Below are positions 1 through 9,574 of a stretch of 64,000 nt of DNA, in pieces. The translations under genes and the position numbers were made by a program. Where the stretch lies: the NCBI GenBank assembly GCA_017964005.1, contig JAGCSR010000056.1:62001-126000 (forward strand), read 5' to 3'. Within the stretch, counting starts at the first letter, position 1, and the number at the start of each line of letters is the position of its first letter. Under the pieces are notes generated by a model. The model was not told the origin of the DNA, searched no databases, and worked only from the letters and a program-made list of their open reading frames with translations. This DNA comes from Clostridiales bacterium (lineage in GTDB: Bacteria; Bacillota; Clostridia; Saccharofermentanales; Saccharofermentanaceae).

Positions 1-1
1 C

Positions 2-661
2 AAAGCAGGGCTTAAGTCATTGGTAAAGGATATCCTGTCTCCTGTTAACATCATCTCCGTCATAGCGATACTGTTTGTGTTCGTGCCGTTCTATATGTCG
101 ACATCCGGGCTTTCTCAGGAGAAGGGTCTTACGGCTTCATTCTATGACAGTATTCCCAAGTTTATCCTCTGCTATCTGGCATTGATCCTTTTGGAGGTCG
201 TTCCTGCGGCGGCGATCGTGTTCGCAAGAAGGAAGAAGGATATCGTATTTATCGTATCCGCTGCGACTCTTGGGGTAATACCCCTGATCAAGATCTCCTA
301 TCAGAATGATTTTGCAATGAGGGCTTCCATGCCGGCATTGTTTGTTCTGGCGGTCATGGTCTATGAACTGACGGTCAGGGTTTTCGAGCAGGATAAGGAA
401 AACAATGCCAACAAGGTCAAAGGAAAGACTTCAGATAAGATAAAGATACTGGCTGCCACATTGCTCATAATCGCGATGTCGTTCCCTTCGGCCTTTGAGA
501 TATTCGTTGTAACAGGATCCACTTTGACAGGGGATAAAGGCCCGCAGGAAGTAATAGGATCATTCGGCAACATAAGATCGGCCGAGCTTGCGCCCAACAT
601 CAAAGAACAGTTCTATGTGGAAGATTATGAAGACAAGTTCTTCTTCAAGTATCTTGCTTAA
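2..661 (+). CDS. C-terminal part of a polytopic membrane protein (5' end outside window)
   Basis: The reading frame is open from base 2, so the gene starts upstream of the window and only the last ~219 residues are seen. This part has about five hydrophobic segments separated by short basic loops, and ends in a hydrophilic tail rich in Glu, Asp and Phe. No catalytic motif is visible. It faces the glycosyltransferase gene on the other strand and the two overlap by 17 bp at their 3' ends. A GT-C type glycosyltransferase or another cell-envelope membrane protein would suit the neighbours, but that is inference; I do not recognise the family. Confidence 0.75.
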   Translation, partial: KAGLKSLVKDILSPVNIISVIAILFVFVPFYMSTSGLSQEKGLTASFYDSIPKFILCYLALILLEVVPAAAIVFARRKKDIVFIVSAATLGVIPLIKISYQNDFAMRASMPALFVLAVMVYELTVRVFEQDKENNANKVKGKTSDKIKILAATLLIIAMSFPSAFEIFVVTGSTLTGDKGPQEVIGSFGNIRSAELAPNIKEQFYVEDYEDKFFFKYLA

Positions 662-1595
662 GGTTGTCTTCTGATTTGATATAGATCGGACGGGCCTTGG
701 TCTCGACATAGATCCTTCCGATATATTCACCGATAAGTCCCAAAGCCATCAGCACGAGTCCGCCGATGAAGAGGATGAAGCACAGTAATGACGGGTAACC
801 TGCATTGACTGTCCAGATCCTTCCGATTATAGCTTTTATGAAATAGTAGAGCATATATCCGAAGGCTCCTAGAGCCAATGCCATGCCGGTATAAGTCGCG
901 ACCCTCAAAGGAGCGATGGTGAATGCGACGATCCCGTCCACCGCATATTTGAACAGCTTCCAGAAACTCCACTTGGTCTCGCCTGCGACCCGTTCCACAT
1001 TCTCGTGCTCGACCCATTTGGTCCGGAAACCAACCCAGGCAAAGATACCCTTGGAGAAACGCTGGCGCTCTCCCATGGAAAGGATCGCATCGACGACCGG
1101 ACGCCTCATGAGGCGGAAGTCCCTGGCGCCGTCCGCGATCTCCACATCGCACATCTTGTTGATGAGCTTATAGAACATCCTTGCAAAGAAAGACCTGATC
1201 TTAGGCTCGCCCTTGCGGGTGACCCTTCTTGCGGCGATGATGTCGCATTCGCCGGAATCCAAAGACCTGATCATGTCGGGGATAAGGGAAGGGGGATCCT
1301 GCATATCCGCGTCGAGGATCGCGATATATTCGCCACGGGCGGCTTCCATCCCGGCATACATAGCGGCTTCCTTGCCGAAGTTACGGGAGAAGAATACATA
1401 TCTGACATCTTTATCCGATGAAGCCAGGTCCTTTATGACCTTGGAGGTGTTGTCGCGGGATCCGTCGTTTACGAAAATGAATTCGAAAGTATTGCCGAAG
1501 GCCAGTTCGGACGAGCGGACATCGCAAAGAGCTTCATACAAAAAGGGAAGAGCCGCTTCTTCGTTATAACACGGTATGACCAGGCTTATGAGCAT
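645..1595 (-). CDS. GT2 glycosyltransferase, polyprenyl-phosphate sugar synthase type (CsbB/GtrB/DPM1-like)
   Basis: The 316-residue protein has a family 2 glycosyltransferase domain (about residues 1-230) followed by two transmembrane helices (about 235-258 and 270-295). Motifs visible are VIPCYNEE at the N-terminus, NDGSRDNT and the metal-binding DADMQDPP. Enzymes of this layout load a nucleotide sugar onto undecaprenyl phosphate at the inner membrane face, so that a partner can use it outside. The ATG has an AGGAGGGG ribosome binding site. It is divergent from a YfhO gene 102 bp away; in Bacillus subtilis CsbB and YfhO work together in lipoteichoic acid glycosylation, which suggests the same pairing here. 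The exact sugar cannot be read from the sequence. Confidence 0.9.
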   Translation of the reverse strand: MLISLVIPCYNEEAALPFLYEALCDVRSSELAFGNTFEFIFVNDGSRDNTSKVIKDLASSDKDVRYVFFSRNFGKEAAMYAGMEAARGEYIAILDADMQDPPSLIPDMIRSLDSGECDIIAARRVTRKGEPKIRSFFARMFYKLINKMCDVEIADGARDFRLMRRPVVDAILSMGERQRFSKGIFAWVGFRTKWVEHENVERVAGETKWSFWKLFKYAVDGIVAFTIAPLRVATYTGMALALGAFGYMLYYFIKAIIGRIWTVNAGYPSLLCFILFIGGLVLMALGLIGEYIGRIYVETKARPIYIKSEDNLKQDT

Positions 1596-1618
1596 ATTAA
1601 ATCCGACCCCTCCTTTGA

Positions 1619-1647
1619 TTGAAAGATATGCGATAATTCATTATAAT
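1619..1647 (+). promoter_or_regulatory. Sigma-A type promoter for the first YfhO gene
   Basis: TTGAAA (1619-1624) and a perfect TATAAT (1642-1647) are separated by 17 bp. The expected transcript start is near 1654, about 44 bases before the ATG at 1698, with a GAGGAA ribosome binding site between. Confidence 0.7.
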
Positions 1648-1697
1648 CAAAAAACAGCAGGAATTGTATTAAAAACTGATAACGAGGAACTGGTCGG

Positions 1698-4601
1698 ATG
1701 AAAGAAGTCGGGACACTCAAGGGGACAAAACAGGTCAATATAAAGACCGCACCGTTTATCGCGGCGGGACTTACGCTTATCTGTTACATCTTCTTAAGCC
1801 TTATATGCGAGGTGTTCCCCTTCGGTAAGTTCCTGTTCTCCATAAGCGACATGACCGCCCAGTATGTTCCTTTCCTGGCGCTCTACCATAACAAGATGCA
1901 TGCCTTGGATCCCGCCCGGCTTATCTCGAATCTGACATATTCGTCCCAGTCGGGCCTCGGCAAGAACTTCATGTCCACATTCGGATATTATCTTGCAAGT
2001 CCTTTCAACCTTATCTATCTGCTCCTGGATTCTTCCGCCGTTGAGGCTTATGTTGTCATTGCAACTATCCTGAAGTTGTCTTTGGCTTCGGCTTTTATGT
2101 GTCTCTTCCTGGAAGAACGGGCCGAAGATAAGAAGTCCAAGATGCCCATACTCCTGTCGGTAGTCTATGCATTCTCTTCTTATGCGGTTGCATACGGATT
2201 CCAGATCATGTGGCTCGACGGATATATGCTCTTGCCTCTGCTTTTGTATTTTGCGGAGAGGTTCATGAAGACCCGGAAGTTTACGGGACTTACGATAACC
2301 CTGATAATCCTTTTCGTATCCAACTACTATATCGCTTATATGGTCGGTATCATGAGCTTTCTGTATCTTGCGGCAAGGCTTTATACCGAAGAGTACAAGA
2401 TAAAGGATGCATTGAAGATCCTGGGAAGATTTGTGCTGCATGCGGTCCTTGCTGCAATGACTGTCTGCTTCATGCTGATCCCGACGGGGCTGGATACCAT
2501 AACATCCGCGGATAAGACCGTATATGCTCAGTCCAACGATTTCATAAGATATGACATAACCCAGTTTATCGATCAGATGTTCCTGGGTGAGACCGGAGAC
2601 TTCGGGGATGTCATGCCCTATAATCTCCCCTGGCTGTTCTTATCGATCCTTGTTACTTCACTCATCGTTATCTACCTTGTAAGTCCCGTGTACAAGGGAC
2701 GCGTAAGAAGGGTCCATATAGCGGGACTCGTATTCATGTATCTGTCAACAGCAGTGTCTTTCCTGGATGTTGCCTGGCAGGTCTTCGATGAACCCAACTG
2801 GTTCTCACACAGGCATTCATTCGTGTTCTTCCCTCTGATGCTCGTGATTGCATTAAGGACTATAACATCCATAGCCAAAGTGTCCCGGAAGCATCTGGCA
2901 ATATCCTTCGGCATCATGGCCGTGTTGTTGTTCGTAGCAGGAGCAGTCGGCGATATGAAGAAGTATGACGAGGTCTTCTTATATAACCTTGTGATACTTT
3001 GCATCTATTTTGTGATCTTCTTTCTCATGGGCAAAAAGGAGTGGGGAAAGCAGTTTGCCGATATGCCTAAGATCCTGCCCTTCCTTCTGGCGCTCCTGGT
3101 ATGTTTTGAGACTGTCTATCTGGAACCTATGCTGTCCCATGATCTTGCGTCGTTTACGGTCTACGGCGGGACCGCTGCCGAATATAACGATTCCATCAAG
3201 GCCATGCGCGAAGTCGGGGATGTTGCAGGGATGGTCAAGGAGAAGACAGGGGCAAAAAGGGCCGAGAATGAGAGGATAGAAGCATATACTTCCAGGTTCA
3301 ACGTGAACGAGGGAGAGGCTATGTTCGGCGATTACCACGGCATGTCCTTCTTCAACTCCAATTCCAACAAGTACATGCACAGGTTCTTAAAGCAGCTGGG
3401 ATACACGGTCAACTTCAATTACTTCGCAGCGACCTATAATCACAGTGCTCCTTCGACTGACGCGTTCCTGTCCGTCGGCACCGTTGCGTCCGTTCGGGAC
3501 TATACACTTGCGGGTAAAGCGGGAACGGATTCCTACGGCGCAGGATTCGGCATATATGTAAACAACAATGTCTTAGATCTCGGTTTTGCGGCAGACAGTG
3601 CATGTTATGATTTCGATTTCTATTCGCTCGAACGTGGTGTAGAGGACAAGAACTACTTCGATCTGCAGAATACATGGTACAGATCCATGTTCCCCGAAGA
3701 ATTCACTGAGGACTTCTTTATCAGCCTGTCAGATGAGGATATAGGCGAGCCTGTTCTTACGAACGCCATGACATATGATCCTTCAGATTATAAGACGAAT
3801 GCCGAGATACAGGATGAAGCACAAAAAGCTTCCGGTAAAGATAAAGACGATAAGGACAAAGTATTCGATTCCGATCCTCTCGGTCTCGAAAACACGGTGG
3901 CCGACAAAGCCCTGGCTGCATCGGATGTCTATTACAGACAGTCTGATAAACTTCCCATCGTCATAGAGTATGAGTTAGAGGCACCTACGACCCGCGAGAT
4001 GTATATGAATATGTCGGTTCCTTCTGCCATGAACGACTGCAAGATCTACTGCAACGGCATAGAACTGGCATACGCGACGGACGGGACATTCTATTCCGAG
4101 GTCATAAGGCTGGGATCCTTTGAAGAGGGACAGAAGATTAAGGTATCGATCCTTGCGGACTGCGACAAGTTCACATTGCAGGATATGAATGTCGGATACT
4201 TCGATTATGATGTTTTCGATGAGCAGTTCGATAAGATCGACAGGTCACAGGTTACCCTTAAGGCTTTCGAGGACGGTTATGCCGCATTCGACTGCAATGT
4301 TAAGGCGGGCAATACCGTCATTACGACAATCCCTTACGAGAAGGGATGGACTTTGATGATCGACGGCAAACCTGCCGAGATCCGGCCTTACCAGGATGCG
4401 TTTATAGGATTTGATGTTCCGGAAGGTGCACATACTGCGGAACTTACATTTGTCGCCCCAGGAACATATGCCGGGATCGCGGTGTCCTGTACGGGAGTGA
4501 TACTGCTCATAGCATATGCGGCAGCCGACACCGTTCTTCGTAAAAAGAAGACAACGGCGAAGTCCGACGCGGACGCAAAAGAAGATAACAACAGCAAATA
4601 A
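1698..4601 (+). CDS. YfhO family membrane protein (first of three)
   Basis: This 967-residue protein has about a dozen membrane helices in its N-terminal half (about residues 15-480), a large extracytoplasmic C-terminal region and a final membrane helix near 935, followed by a charged tail. The family signature is near the N-terminus: a DxxxQY element (residues 51-56), then a region with YYLASPFNL. YfhO proteins are thought to transfer sugars from undecaprenyl phosphate carriers to surface polymers such as lipoteichoic acid. The CsbB-like glycosyltransferase gene lies divergently next door, supporting that role. A linker near residues 705-720 is very rich in Lys and Asp. The acceptor polymer is unknown. 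Confidence 0.85.
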   Translation: MKEVGTLKGTKQVNIKTAPFIAAGLTLICYIFLSLICEVFPFGKFLFSISDMTAQYVPFLALYHNKMHALDPARLISNLTYSSQSGLGKNFMSTFGYYLASPFNLIYLLLDSSAVEAYVVIATILKLSLASAFMCLFLEERAEDKKSKMPILLSVVYAFSSYAVAYGFQIMWLDGYMLLPLLLYFAERFMKTRKFTGLTITLIILFVSNYYIAYMVGIMSFLYLAARLYTEEYKIKDALKILGRFVLHAVLAAMTVCFMLIPTGLDTITSADKTVYAQSNDFIRYDITQFIDQMFLGETGDFGDVMPYNLPWLFLSILVTSLIVIYLVSPVYKGRVRRVHIAGLVFMYLSTAVSFLDVAWQVFDEPNWFSHRHSFVFFPLMLVIALRTITSIAKVSRKHLAISFGIMAVLLFVAGAVGDMKKYDEVFLYNLVILCIYFVIFFLMGKKEWGKQFADMPKILPFLLALLVCFETVYLEPMLSHDLASFTVYGGTAAEYNDSIKAMREVGDVAGMVKEKTGAKRAENERIEAYTSRFNVNEGEAMFGDYHGMSFFNSNSNKYMHRFLKQLGYTVNFNYFAATYNHSAPSTDAFLSVGTVASVRDYTLAGKAGTDSYGAGFGIYVNNNVLDLGFAADSACYDFDFYSLERGVEDKNYFDLQNTWYRSMFPEEFTEDFFISLSDEDIGEPVLTNAMTYDPSDYKTNAEIQDEAQKASGKDKDDKDKVFDSDPLGLENTVADKALAASDVYYRQSDKLPIVIEYELEAPTTREMYMNMSVPSAMNDCKIYCNGIELAYATDGTFYSEVIRLGSFEEGQKIKVSILADCDKFTLQDMNVGYFDYDVFDEQFDKIDRSQVTLKAFEDGYAAFDCNVKAGNTVITTIPYEKGWTLMIDGKPAEIRPYQDAFIGFDVPEGAHTAELTFVAPGTYAGIAVSCTGVILLIAYAAADTVLRKKKTTAKSDADAKEDNNSK

Positions 4602-4619
4602 TTGTCAGGAGGAATTAAC

Positions 4620-6407
4620 ATGACTTACAAGGAAACATACGATCTTTGGGCCAATGATCCTTTTTTCGATCAGGCAACCAGGGATGAACTGGCATCCATC
4701 AGGGATAACGAGTCCGAGATAGAGGACCGTTTCTATAAGGACCTCGACTTCGGAACCGCAGGCCTTCGAGGCGTGATCGGCGCCGGCACCAACAGGATGA
4801 ATGTCTATACGGTAGCCAAAGCGACCACCGGTCTTGCCAAGTATATCCTGGATTTGGGACCTGAGAATGTAAAAAGAGGAGTTGTTATCTCATACGATTC
4901 CCGTAATTTCTCGCCGGAGTTCGCGGAGATTACCGCAACGACCCTGGCAGCATACGGTATCCCCAGTTTCCTGTCGGACGAGCTCCGTCCCGTTCCGGTT
5001 GAGAGTTTCTCCGTAAGGTATTTTAATGCAATAGCAGGTGTCATGATCACCGCTTCCCATAACCCCGCTAAGTACAACGGCTACAAGGTCTACGGTGAGG
5101 ACGGCGGACAGGTTCCCCCGGAAGCTGCAGGCAAGATCATGGAATATATCGAGGCCATAGATGATCTTACGACGATGAAGTCAATGTCCCTGGCGGATGC
5201 AAGGGCTCAGGGTCTTGTAAAGGACTTCGGTCCCGAGATCGACGAGGCATACAACAAGATGCTGACCGGACTTGTCATAGACAAGGAATCCATCGACCGC
5301 AACAAAGACATGAGCATCGTATATACACCTCTTCACGGATCAGGCAATAAGCCCGTAAGAAGGATCCTGGAGTCGGTGGGATTTACGAATATCCATGTGG
5401 TCAAAGAACAGGAACTCCCTGACGGCAACTTCCCGACGGTAAAGCTTCCGAACCCCGAAGACCCGGCAGCTCTGGCAATGGCTATCGAGCTTGCGAAGGA
5501 AACAGACGCGTCACTCGTATTCGGTACTGACCCCGACTCAGACAGGATCGGTGTTGCGGCCAGATGCGAAGTTGACGGCCAGGTAACATATAAGTGCTTC
5601 ACCGGCAACCAGATGGGCCTTTTGCTCTTGGATTACGTTCTGTCCTCGAAGAAGAGGCTTGGAACATTGCCGGATAAGTCTTTTGCGGTTACGACCATAG
5701 TGTCCACAAAGCTTGCCGGCGCGGTGTGCGCGGCTTTCGGAGTCGAACTTCAGGAGACCCTTACAGGATTCAAGTTTATCGGCGAGAGGATCAAGAACGA
5801 TGACGAGTTCGGAGACAAGCACTTCCAGTTCGGTTTCGAAGAGAGCTACGGATATCTGTCGGGCCGCGATGTGCGTGATAAGGATGCCGTTGTCGCGGCT
5901 ATGCTCATCTGCGGAATGGCAGCCCAGTCCTTTGACGAGGGCAAGACCCTGGCAGACAGGCTCGAAGATGTATATGCCAAGTACGGGTTCGGTGCCGAGA
6001 AGACACTTAGCTTTACTCTCGAAGGCAAAGAAGGCATCGAGAAGATCGCATCCTGCATGACAGACATGAGGGCTTCCGTCGAAGGCTGCGGCAACATAGA
6101 AGAAGCAGCAAAGCTCCTGCCCGGCCGCGATGTTGTGGCTGTAAGGGATTACAAGACTTCCACAAGATATGAATTTACGGCAAACGGCGTAAAGAAGACC
6201 CCCATCGACCTGCCTGTATCCAATGTTCTCCTTTATGAGCTAGGCGGCGCAAAGGGTATCGACTGGGCTTGCGCGAGACCTTCCGGTACGGAACCCAAGC
6301 TCAAGGTGTACATGGGAGTTTACGATTCAGACAGGGCTCTCGCTTTGGATAACCTTGCCAAGGCTGAGAAGGATATAGTCTCTTTCGTGGAGGATGAACT
6401 CAGATAA
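4620..6407 (+). CDS. Phosphoglucomutase/phosphomannomutase (alpha-D-phosphohexomutase)
   Basis: It interconverts hexose 1- and 6-phosphates, feeding sugar-nucleotide synthesis and glycogen or glycolytic flux. At 595 residues it is the long PgcA-type form. Motifs run in the usual order: the phosphoserine loop TASHNP (about residue 143), the metal-binding DPDSDRIG (about 304), the sugar-binding GFEESYGYL (about 409) and the phosphate-binding ARPSGTEPK (about 560). The ATG at 4620 is chosen because AGGAGG lies 7 bases upstream; an in-frame TTG at 4602 overlaps that site. It starts 18 bp after the YfhO gene, so the two are probably cotranscribed, and it supplies a plausible precursor for envelope glycosylation. 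Confidence 0.95.
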   Translation: MTYKETYDLWANDPFFDQATRDELASIRDNESEIEDRFYKDLDFGTAGLRGVIGAGTNRMNVYTVAKATTGLAKYILDLGPENVKRGVVISYDSRNFSPEFAEITATTLAAYGIPSFLSDELRPVPVESFSVRYFNAIAGVMITASHNPAKYNGYKVYGEDGGQVPPEAAGKIMEYIEAIDDLTTMKSMSLADARAQGLVKDFGPEIDEAYNKMLTGLVIDKESIDRNKDMSIVYTPLHGSGNKPVRRILESVGFTNIHVVKEQELPDGNFPTVKLPNPEDPAALAMAIELAKETDASLVFGTDPDSDRIGVAARCEVDGQVTYKCFTGNQMGLLLLDYVLSSKKRLGTLPDKSFAVTTIVSTKLAGAVCAAFGVELQETLTGFKFIGERIKNDDEFGDKHFQFGFEESYGYLSGRDVRDKDAVVAAMLICGMAAQSFDEGKTLADRLEDVYAKYGFGAEKTLSFTLEGKEGIEKIASCMTDMRASVEGCGNIEEAAKLLPGRDVVAVRDYKTSTRYEFTANGVKKTPIDLPVSNVLLYELGGAKGIDWACARPSGTEPKLKVYMGVYDSDRALALDNLAKAEKDIVSFVEDELR

Positions 6408-7218
6408 GGCCTTTGACCTTCGGAATAACAAAATTGAATACGGCATCCGCAAAACCGTTCTCCTCACAGGATAAGGCAATGTAGGATGCCTTTTCTTTGA
6501 TTTCTTTGTCGGCGTTGCCCACGGCTATACCGTAACGGGCGGATTCGATCATGGACAGGTCGTTCTCCGAATCTCCGATGGCAAAGGTGTTGTCACGGGG
6601 GATCCCGAGGTAGTCGGCAAGCTTGAGGAGGGTTCCGCCTTTGGTGGTCCCTGAAGTCATGATATCCAGAAGAGAAGGACCCGAGAAGACCACTTCAAGA
6701 TCAGGATCCTGCAGGAGTTCGTCCGTCATGGAAGGGTCGGGATTCTGAAGAAGGAATTTGTTGACAGGAGGGATAGGACTTGTCTTATCTATGGGGAACA
6801 GCGGTGCTTTGAGGTCATCGGGGACCCCTTCGTTATAGTGTTCGCAGAACCACCATCTGTCTGACTTTGGCGCGAAGAATATACCTTCCGTGCTGTAAAG
6901 AGTCGCGTCTGCATCGGCGTCCAGCATCTTATACAGGATCTCTTCTGCTTTCTCGGGAGCAAAGTCTGCCGAGAAGATATGTTTTCTCGTTTTATGGTCG
7001 AAAAGAGTCCCGCCGTTGCCGGTAATAAGAGGGACCTCGATCCCGGCCGCGTCCGCAAACTTTCCCACGAGGAAAGAGGACCTTCCGGTGCCGAGGGTAA
7101 GGGCGACTCCCGCGTCCTTCAGGGCTTGGCACGCCCTAAGGTTCTCACCGGGGATATCTTCCCCCGGCATAAGGAGCGTATAATCCATGTCTGCTGCGAA
7201 TAACCAGTTGAATTCCAT
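6400..7218 (-). CDS. HAD superfamily phosphatase, Cof/YbiV-like type
   Basis: A 272-residue HAD hydrolase with a C2-type cap. Motif I is DMDYT near the N-terminus, with a T/S motif II near GTGRSS, a Lys in the cap-core junction (TKGG) and motif IV GDSENDLSM. Enzymes of this group remove phosphate from sugar phosphates, nucleotides or cofactors such as FMN; the substrate cannot be told here. The ATG at 7218 gives the normal short lead-in before DMDYT, although the frame stays open further upstream. That ATG has no Shine-Dalgarno sequence but sits 6 bases after a good -10 box, so it looks leaderless. The 3' end overlaps the phosphoglucomutase gene by 8 bp. Confidence 0.88.
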   Translation of the reverse strand: MEFNWLFAADMDYTLLMPGEDIPGENLRACQALKDAGVALTLGTGRSSFLVGKFADAAGIEVPLITGNGGTLFDHKTRKHIFSADFAPEKAEEILYKMLDADADATLYSTEGIFFAPKSDRWWFCEHYNEGVPDDLKAPLFPIDKTSPIPPVNKFLLQNPDPSMTDELLQDPDLEVVFSGPSLLDIMTSGTTKGGTLLKLADYLGIPRDNTFAIGDSENDLSMIESARYGIAVGNADKEIKEKASYIALSCEENGFADAVFNFVIPKVKGLI

Positions 7219-7224
7219 GGCAAT

Positions 7225-7253
7225 ATGATATTTGAAACAACCCCGATTGACAA
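7225..7253 (-). promoter_or_regulatory. Promoter placing transcript start at the HAD gene ATG (leaderless)
   Basis: Read on the minus strand, TTGTCA (7248-7253) and TATCAT (7225-7230) are 17 bp apart, and each differs from consensus at one base. Only six bases separate the -10 box from the ATG ending at 7218, so the predicted +1 is the A of the start codon. Confidence 0.6.
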
Positions 7254-7323
7254 GAAGGACGATTTTTACCATTCGCTGAACTAAAATTGAGAGATTTTTC
7301 GACAAAATGTGATTATAGTCTGA

Positions 7324-7352
7324 TTGAAATAATATAAGAACATGAGTATTAT
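7324..7352 (+). promoter_or_regulatory. Promoter for the VanW-domain protein gene
   Basis: TTGAAA (7324-7329) and TATTAT (7347-7352) have a 17-bp spacer. The predicted start near 7359 leaves a 40-base leader with an AGAGGG ribosome binding site before the ATG at 7399. It is divergent from the HAD gene promoter. Confidence 0.6.
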
Positions 7353-7398
7353 ATGTTAGGTACGAAATCATATCTATCGGAAAGAGGGTCATGAGTAT

Positions 7399-9417
7399 AT
7401 GAAGAAGAACGGAACGCAGGGCAGCGGTGCACCATCCAGAGGCAATGTAAGGAGCGTGAACAACGTATCACGTTCATACGGCAGCAATGCAGGCACAAGA
7501 CAGGCTCAGCGCTCTTCTTCAAGTTCCGCGTCTTCCAGGAGTACACCCAAGTCCTCATATTCCGGTTCCCGTAAGAAAAAGAAGAAATCAGCCGGCGGCG
7601 CGGTCGCGGCCGTTATCGCTTTCCTGGTAGTCGGCGCAGGTGTTGCCGCTGCAGTCCTGTGGTTCAACGGAACCATCCCTTTCTGGCTTGCAGACAAGGT
7701 TGATGTCGTTATGGCTGATGGTTCCGAAGATACCCTTGTCGTGGCAGATGCTTTCGATGCCATCAATATCGACACTTTCGCTCCCGGAATCGTTATCGAT
7801 AATATCGCAGTAGGCGGAATGACTCTTGAAGAAGGTAAGGCAGCCGTTGCTGCCGCCCAGCCCGAGCGCCCTCTCGATATAAACATCGATCTTGCTCTTG
7901 ACGGCAAGACATTGGACCTTGATCTCAATTCCCTGGGCCTGGAGTCCAATATGGATGAGGTCGTTAACGAGGCATATTCGTATCTTAAGCCCGTTCCCGG
8001 CACCGAAGAGGATCCTGATGCGATCGCATCGATCTACAATGCCATGGAACAGCTCAAGAACAACCCTAAGAGCTATAACACGGCTTATACCGTTAATCCC
8101 GACGGACTTAACGGCATCGTCTCCCAGGTCCTTACACCTTATATCGTTGAAGTTCATGATGCCCAGATCACAGGATTCAATTCCGAGACACGCAAGTTCG
8201 AATATACTCCCGAGAACAAGGGATACAGCATCGATATAGACAAGGCGGCATCCCAGGTCAAGGAGATGCTGGATTCCGCCCAGTATCAGGGTGTTGTAAC
8301 AGTCGATGCCCAGATCACCGAGCCCAAGCTCACCGCAGAATATATCGAGGCTAACTTCGGATTAAGGTCTTCGGCTTATTCGACTACTTCCAACGTTACC
8401 AACCGTAACAAGAATATCGCAAGAGCCTGCCAGAAGATGAACGGCACTGTCGTAAATCCCGGCGAGCAGTTCTCATATAACGGCGTAGTCGGACAGAGAA
8501 CGAAGGCCAACGGTTTCTATGAAGCTACGGTAATTTTGGGCGGCCAGTACGAGAAAGGCATGGGCGGCGGCATCTGCCAGACCAGCACAATGCTCTACGA
8601 TGCAGTCCTTAAGGGTGACCTGAAGGTCGTCGAAAGACATACTCATGCATGGCCCTCTTCTTACGTAGATACCGGACTTGACGCTACAGTCGACTATGGC
8701 AGCCTTGACTTTGTTTTCGAGAATAACTCCGGATACCCCATCGTGGTAATCGCTTACTGGGATTCTTCCAACAGCACCTGCCACGTGGAGCTCTACGGCA
8801 ATAAGCTCCCCGACGGCAAGAAGATCAAGCTTGCAAGCAAGATCACTTCCAAGACCGAGCCTTCCGGAACAGAGTATGTTGCCAATAACGACATGCCGGC
8901 AAACTCCACCAATACTGTCCGTTCCGCACACACGGGTTATGTTGCGGTCACATATCAGGTTTGGTATGATGCCAACGGCAATGAGATCGAGCGCAGAGAG
9001 ATCACCACATCAAGATACAGCGCTCATAAGAGGAAGATCGAAGTCGGAACCAAGTATGCCGACGGCGTTATAGGCAAGATGGATCCTGCTACCGGCAAGG
9101 TTACAAGACCTGACGGATCCGACGGTCCTACGGACACTTCCGATACATCCGATACCACACAGCCTACAGATACACAGGCAACGGATACAACAACAACGAA
9201 GACGAAGCCTACCGATACTTCGGCAACGGAAGCGCCTTCCGATACAACAACAACCACAACGGAGAAGCCTGCGGATACTTCGGCATCCGAGACTCCCGCT
9301 GATACTTCAGCTTCCGAGAAGCCTAAGGACACTGAGAAGCCTAAGGATACCGAACAGCCGCAGGATACCGAGAAGCCTGCTGACGGCGGTGACAACGGCG
9401 GCGGCGAGGGACAGTGA
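7399..9417 (+). CDS. Membrane-anchored VanW-domain surface protein with Thr/Asp-rich tail
   Basis: The 672-residue protein has a basic Ser-rich N-terminus, a single membrane helix (about residues 66-89), a putative peptidoglycan-binding region (about 120-310), a VanW domain (about 320-455, with the GGGICQTSTM stretch), a G5-like region (about 480-550) and a ~100-residue tail of Thr, Asp, Pro, Lys and Glu repeats (from about 573). This matches the YoaR/VanW family of envelope proteins found widely in Clostridia; VanW itself is an accessory vancomycin-cluster protein of unknown activity, so no resistance role is implied. The tail could be glycosylated or span the wall (inference). Own promoter and terminator make it monocistronic. 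Confidence 0.88.
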   Translation: MKKNGTQGSGAPSRGNVRSVNNVSRSYGSNAGTRQAQRSSSSSASSRSTPKSSYSGSRKKKKKSAGGAVAAVIAFLVVGAGVAAAVLWFNGTIPFWLADKVDVVMADGSEDTLVVADAFDAINIDTFAPGIVIDNIAVGGMTLEEGKAAVAAAQPERPLDINIDLALDGKTLDLDLNSLGLESNMDEVVNEAYSYLKPVPGTEEDPDAIASIYNAMEQLKNNPKSYNTAYTVNPDGLNGIVSQVLTPYIVEVHDAQITGFNSETRKFEYTPENKGYSIDIDKAASQVKEMLDSAQYQGVVTVDAQITEPKLTAEYIEANFGLRSSAYSTTSNVTNRNKNIARACQKMNGTVVNPGEQFSYNGVVGQRTKANGFYEATVILGGQYEKGMGGGICQTSTMLYDAVLKGDLKVVERHTHAWPSSYVDTGLDATVDYGSLDFVFENNSGYPIVVIAYWDSSNSTCHVELYGNKLPDGKKIKLASKITSKTEPSGTEYVANNDMPANSTNTVRSAHTGYVAVTYQVWYDANGNEIERREITTSRYSAHKRKIEVGTKYADGVIGKMDPATGKVTRPDGSDGPTDTSDTSDTTQPTDTQATDTTTTKTKPTDTSATEAPSDTTTTTTEKPADTSASETPADTSASEKPKDTEKPKDTEQPQDTEKPADGGDNGGGEGQ

Positions 9418-9445
9418 TCTTCCCGGCGTAAAGTAAGATACCAAG

Positions 9446-9474
9446 GACTGTCTTTTCGAAGACAGTCTTTTTTT
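9446..9474 (+). terminator. Rho-independent terminator after the VanW gene
   Basis: Stem GACTGTCTT/AAGACAGTC (9446-9454 and 9459-9467) with a TTCG tetraloop, followed by seven T residues. Confidence 0.92.
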
Positions 9475-9490
9475 CGGCCGAAAGGTTAAA

Positions 9491-9516
9491 CGACATATGT
9501 CGCTATAACGTCGCTA
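9491..9516. promoter_or_regulatory. Candidate operator upstream of pyruvate:ferredoxin oxidoreductase
   Basis: A perfect 12-bp palindrome CGACATATGTCG (9491-9502) is followed by a repeated GTCGCTA (9499-9505 and 9510-9516), the copies one helical turn (11 bp) apart. It lies about 60-90 bp upstream of the -10 box. A regulator site is inferred; no known box (for example Rex) matches. Confidence 0.35.
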
Positions 9517-9574
9517 ATCGTTAAAACTATGCCGTGTATATGCCATAACTCAATCTTATATTTTTATATATAGG

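Noticed and set aside
7399-9417. Vancomycin resistance gene
   Set aside because: VanW domains are common in ordinary clostridial envelope proteins; no vanH, vanA/B or vanX gene is nearby.
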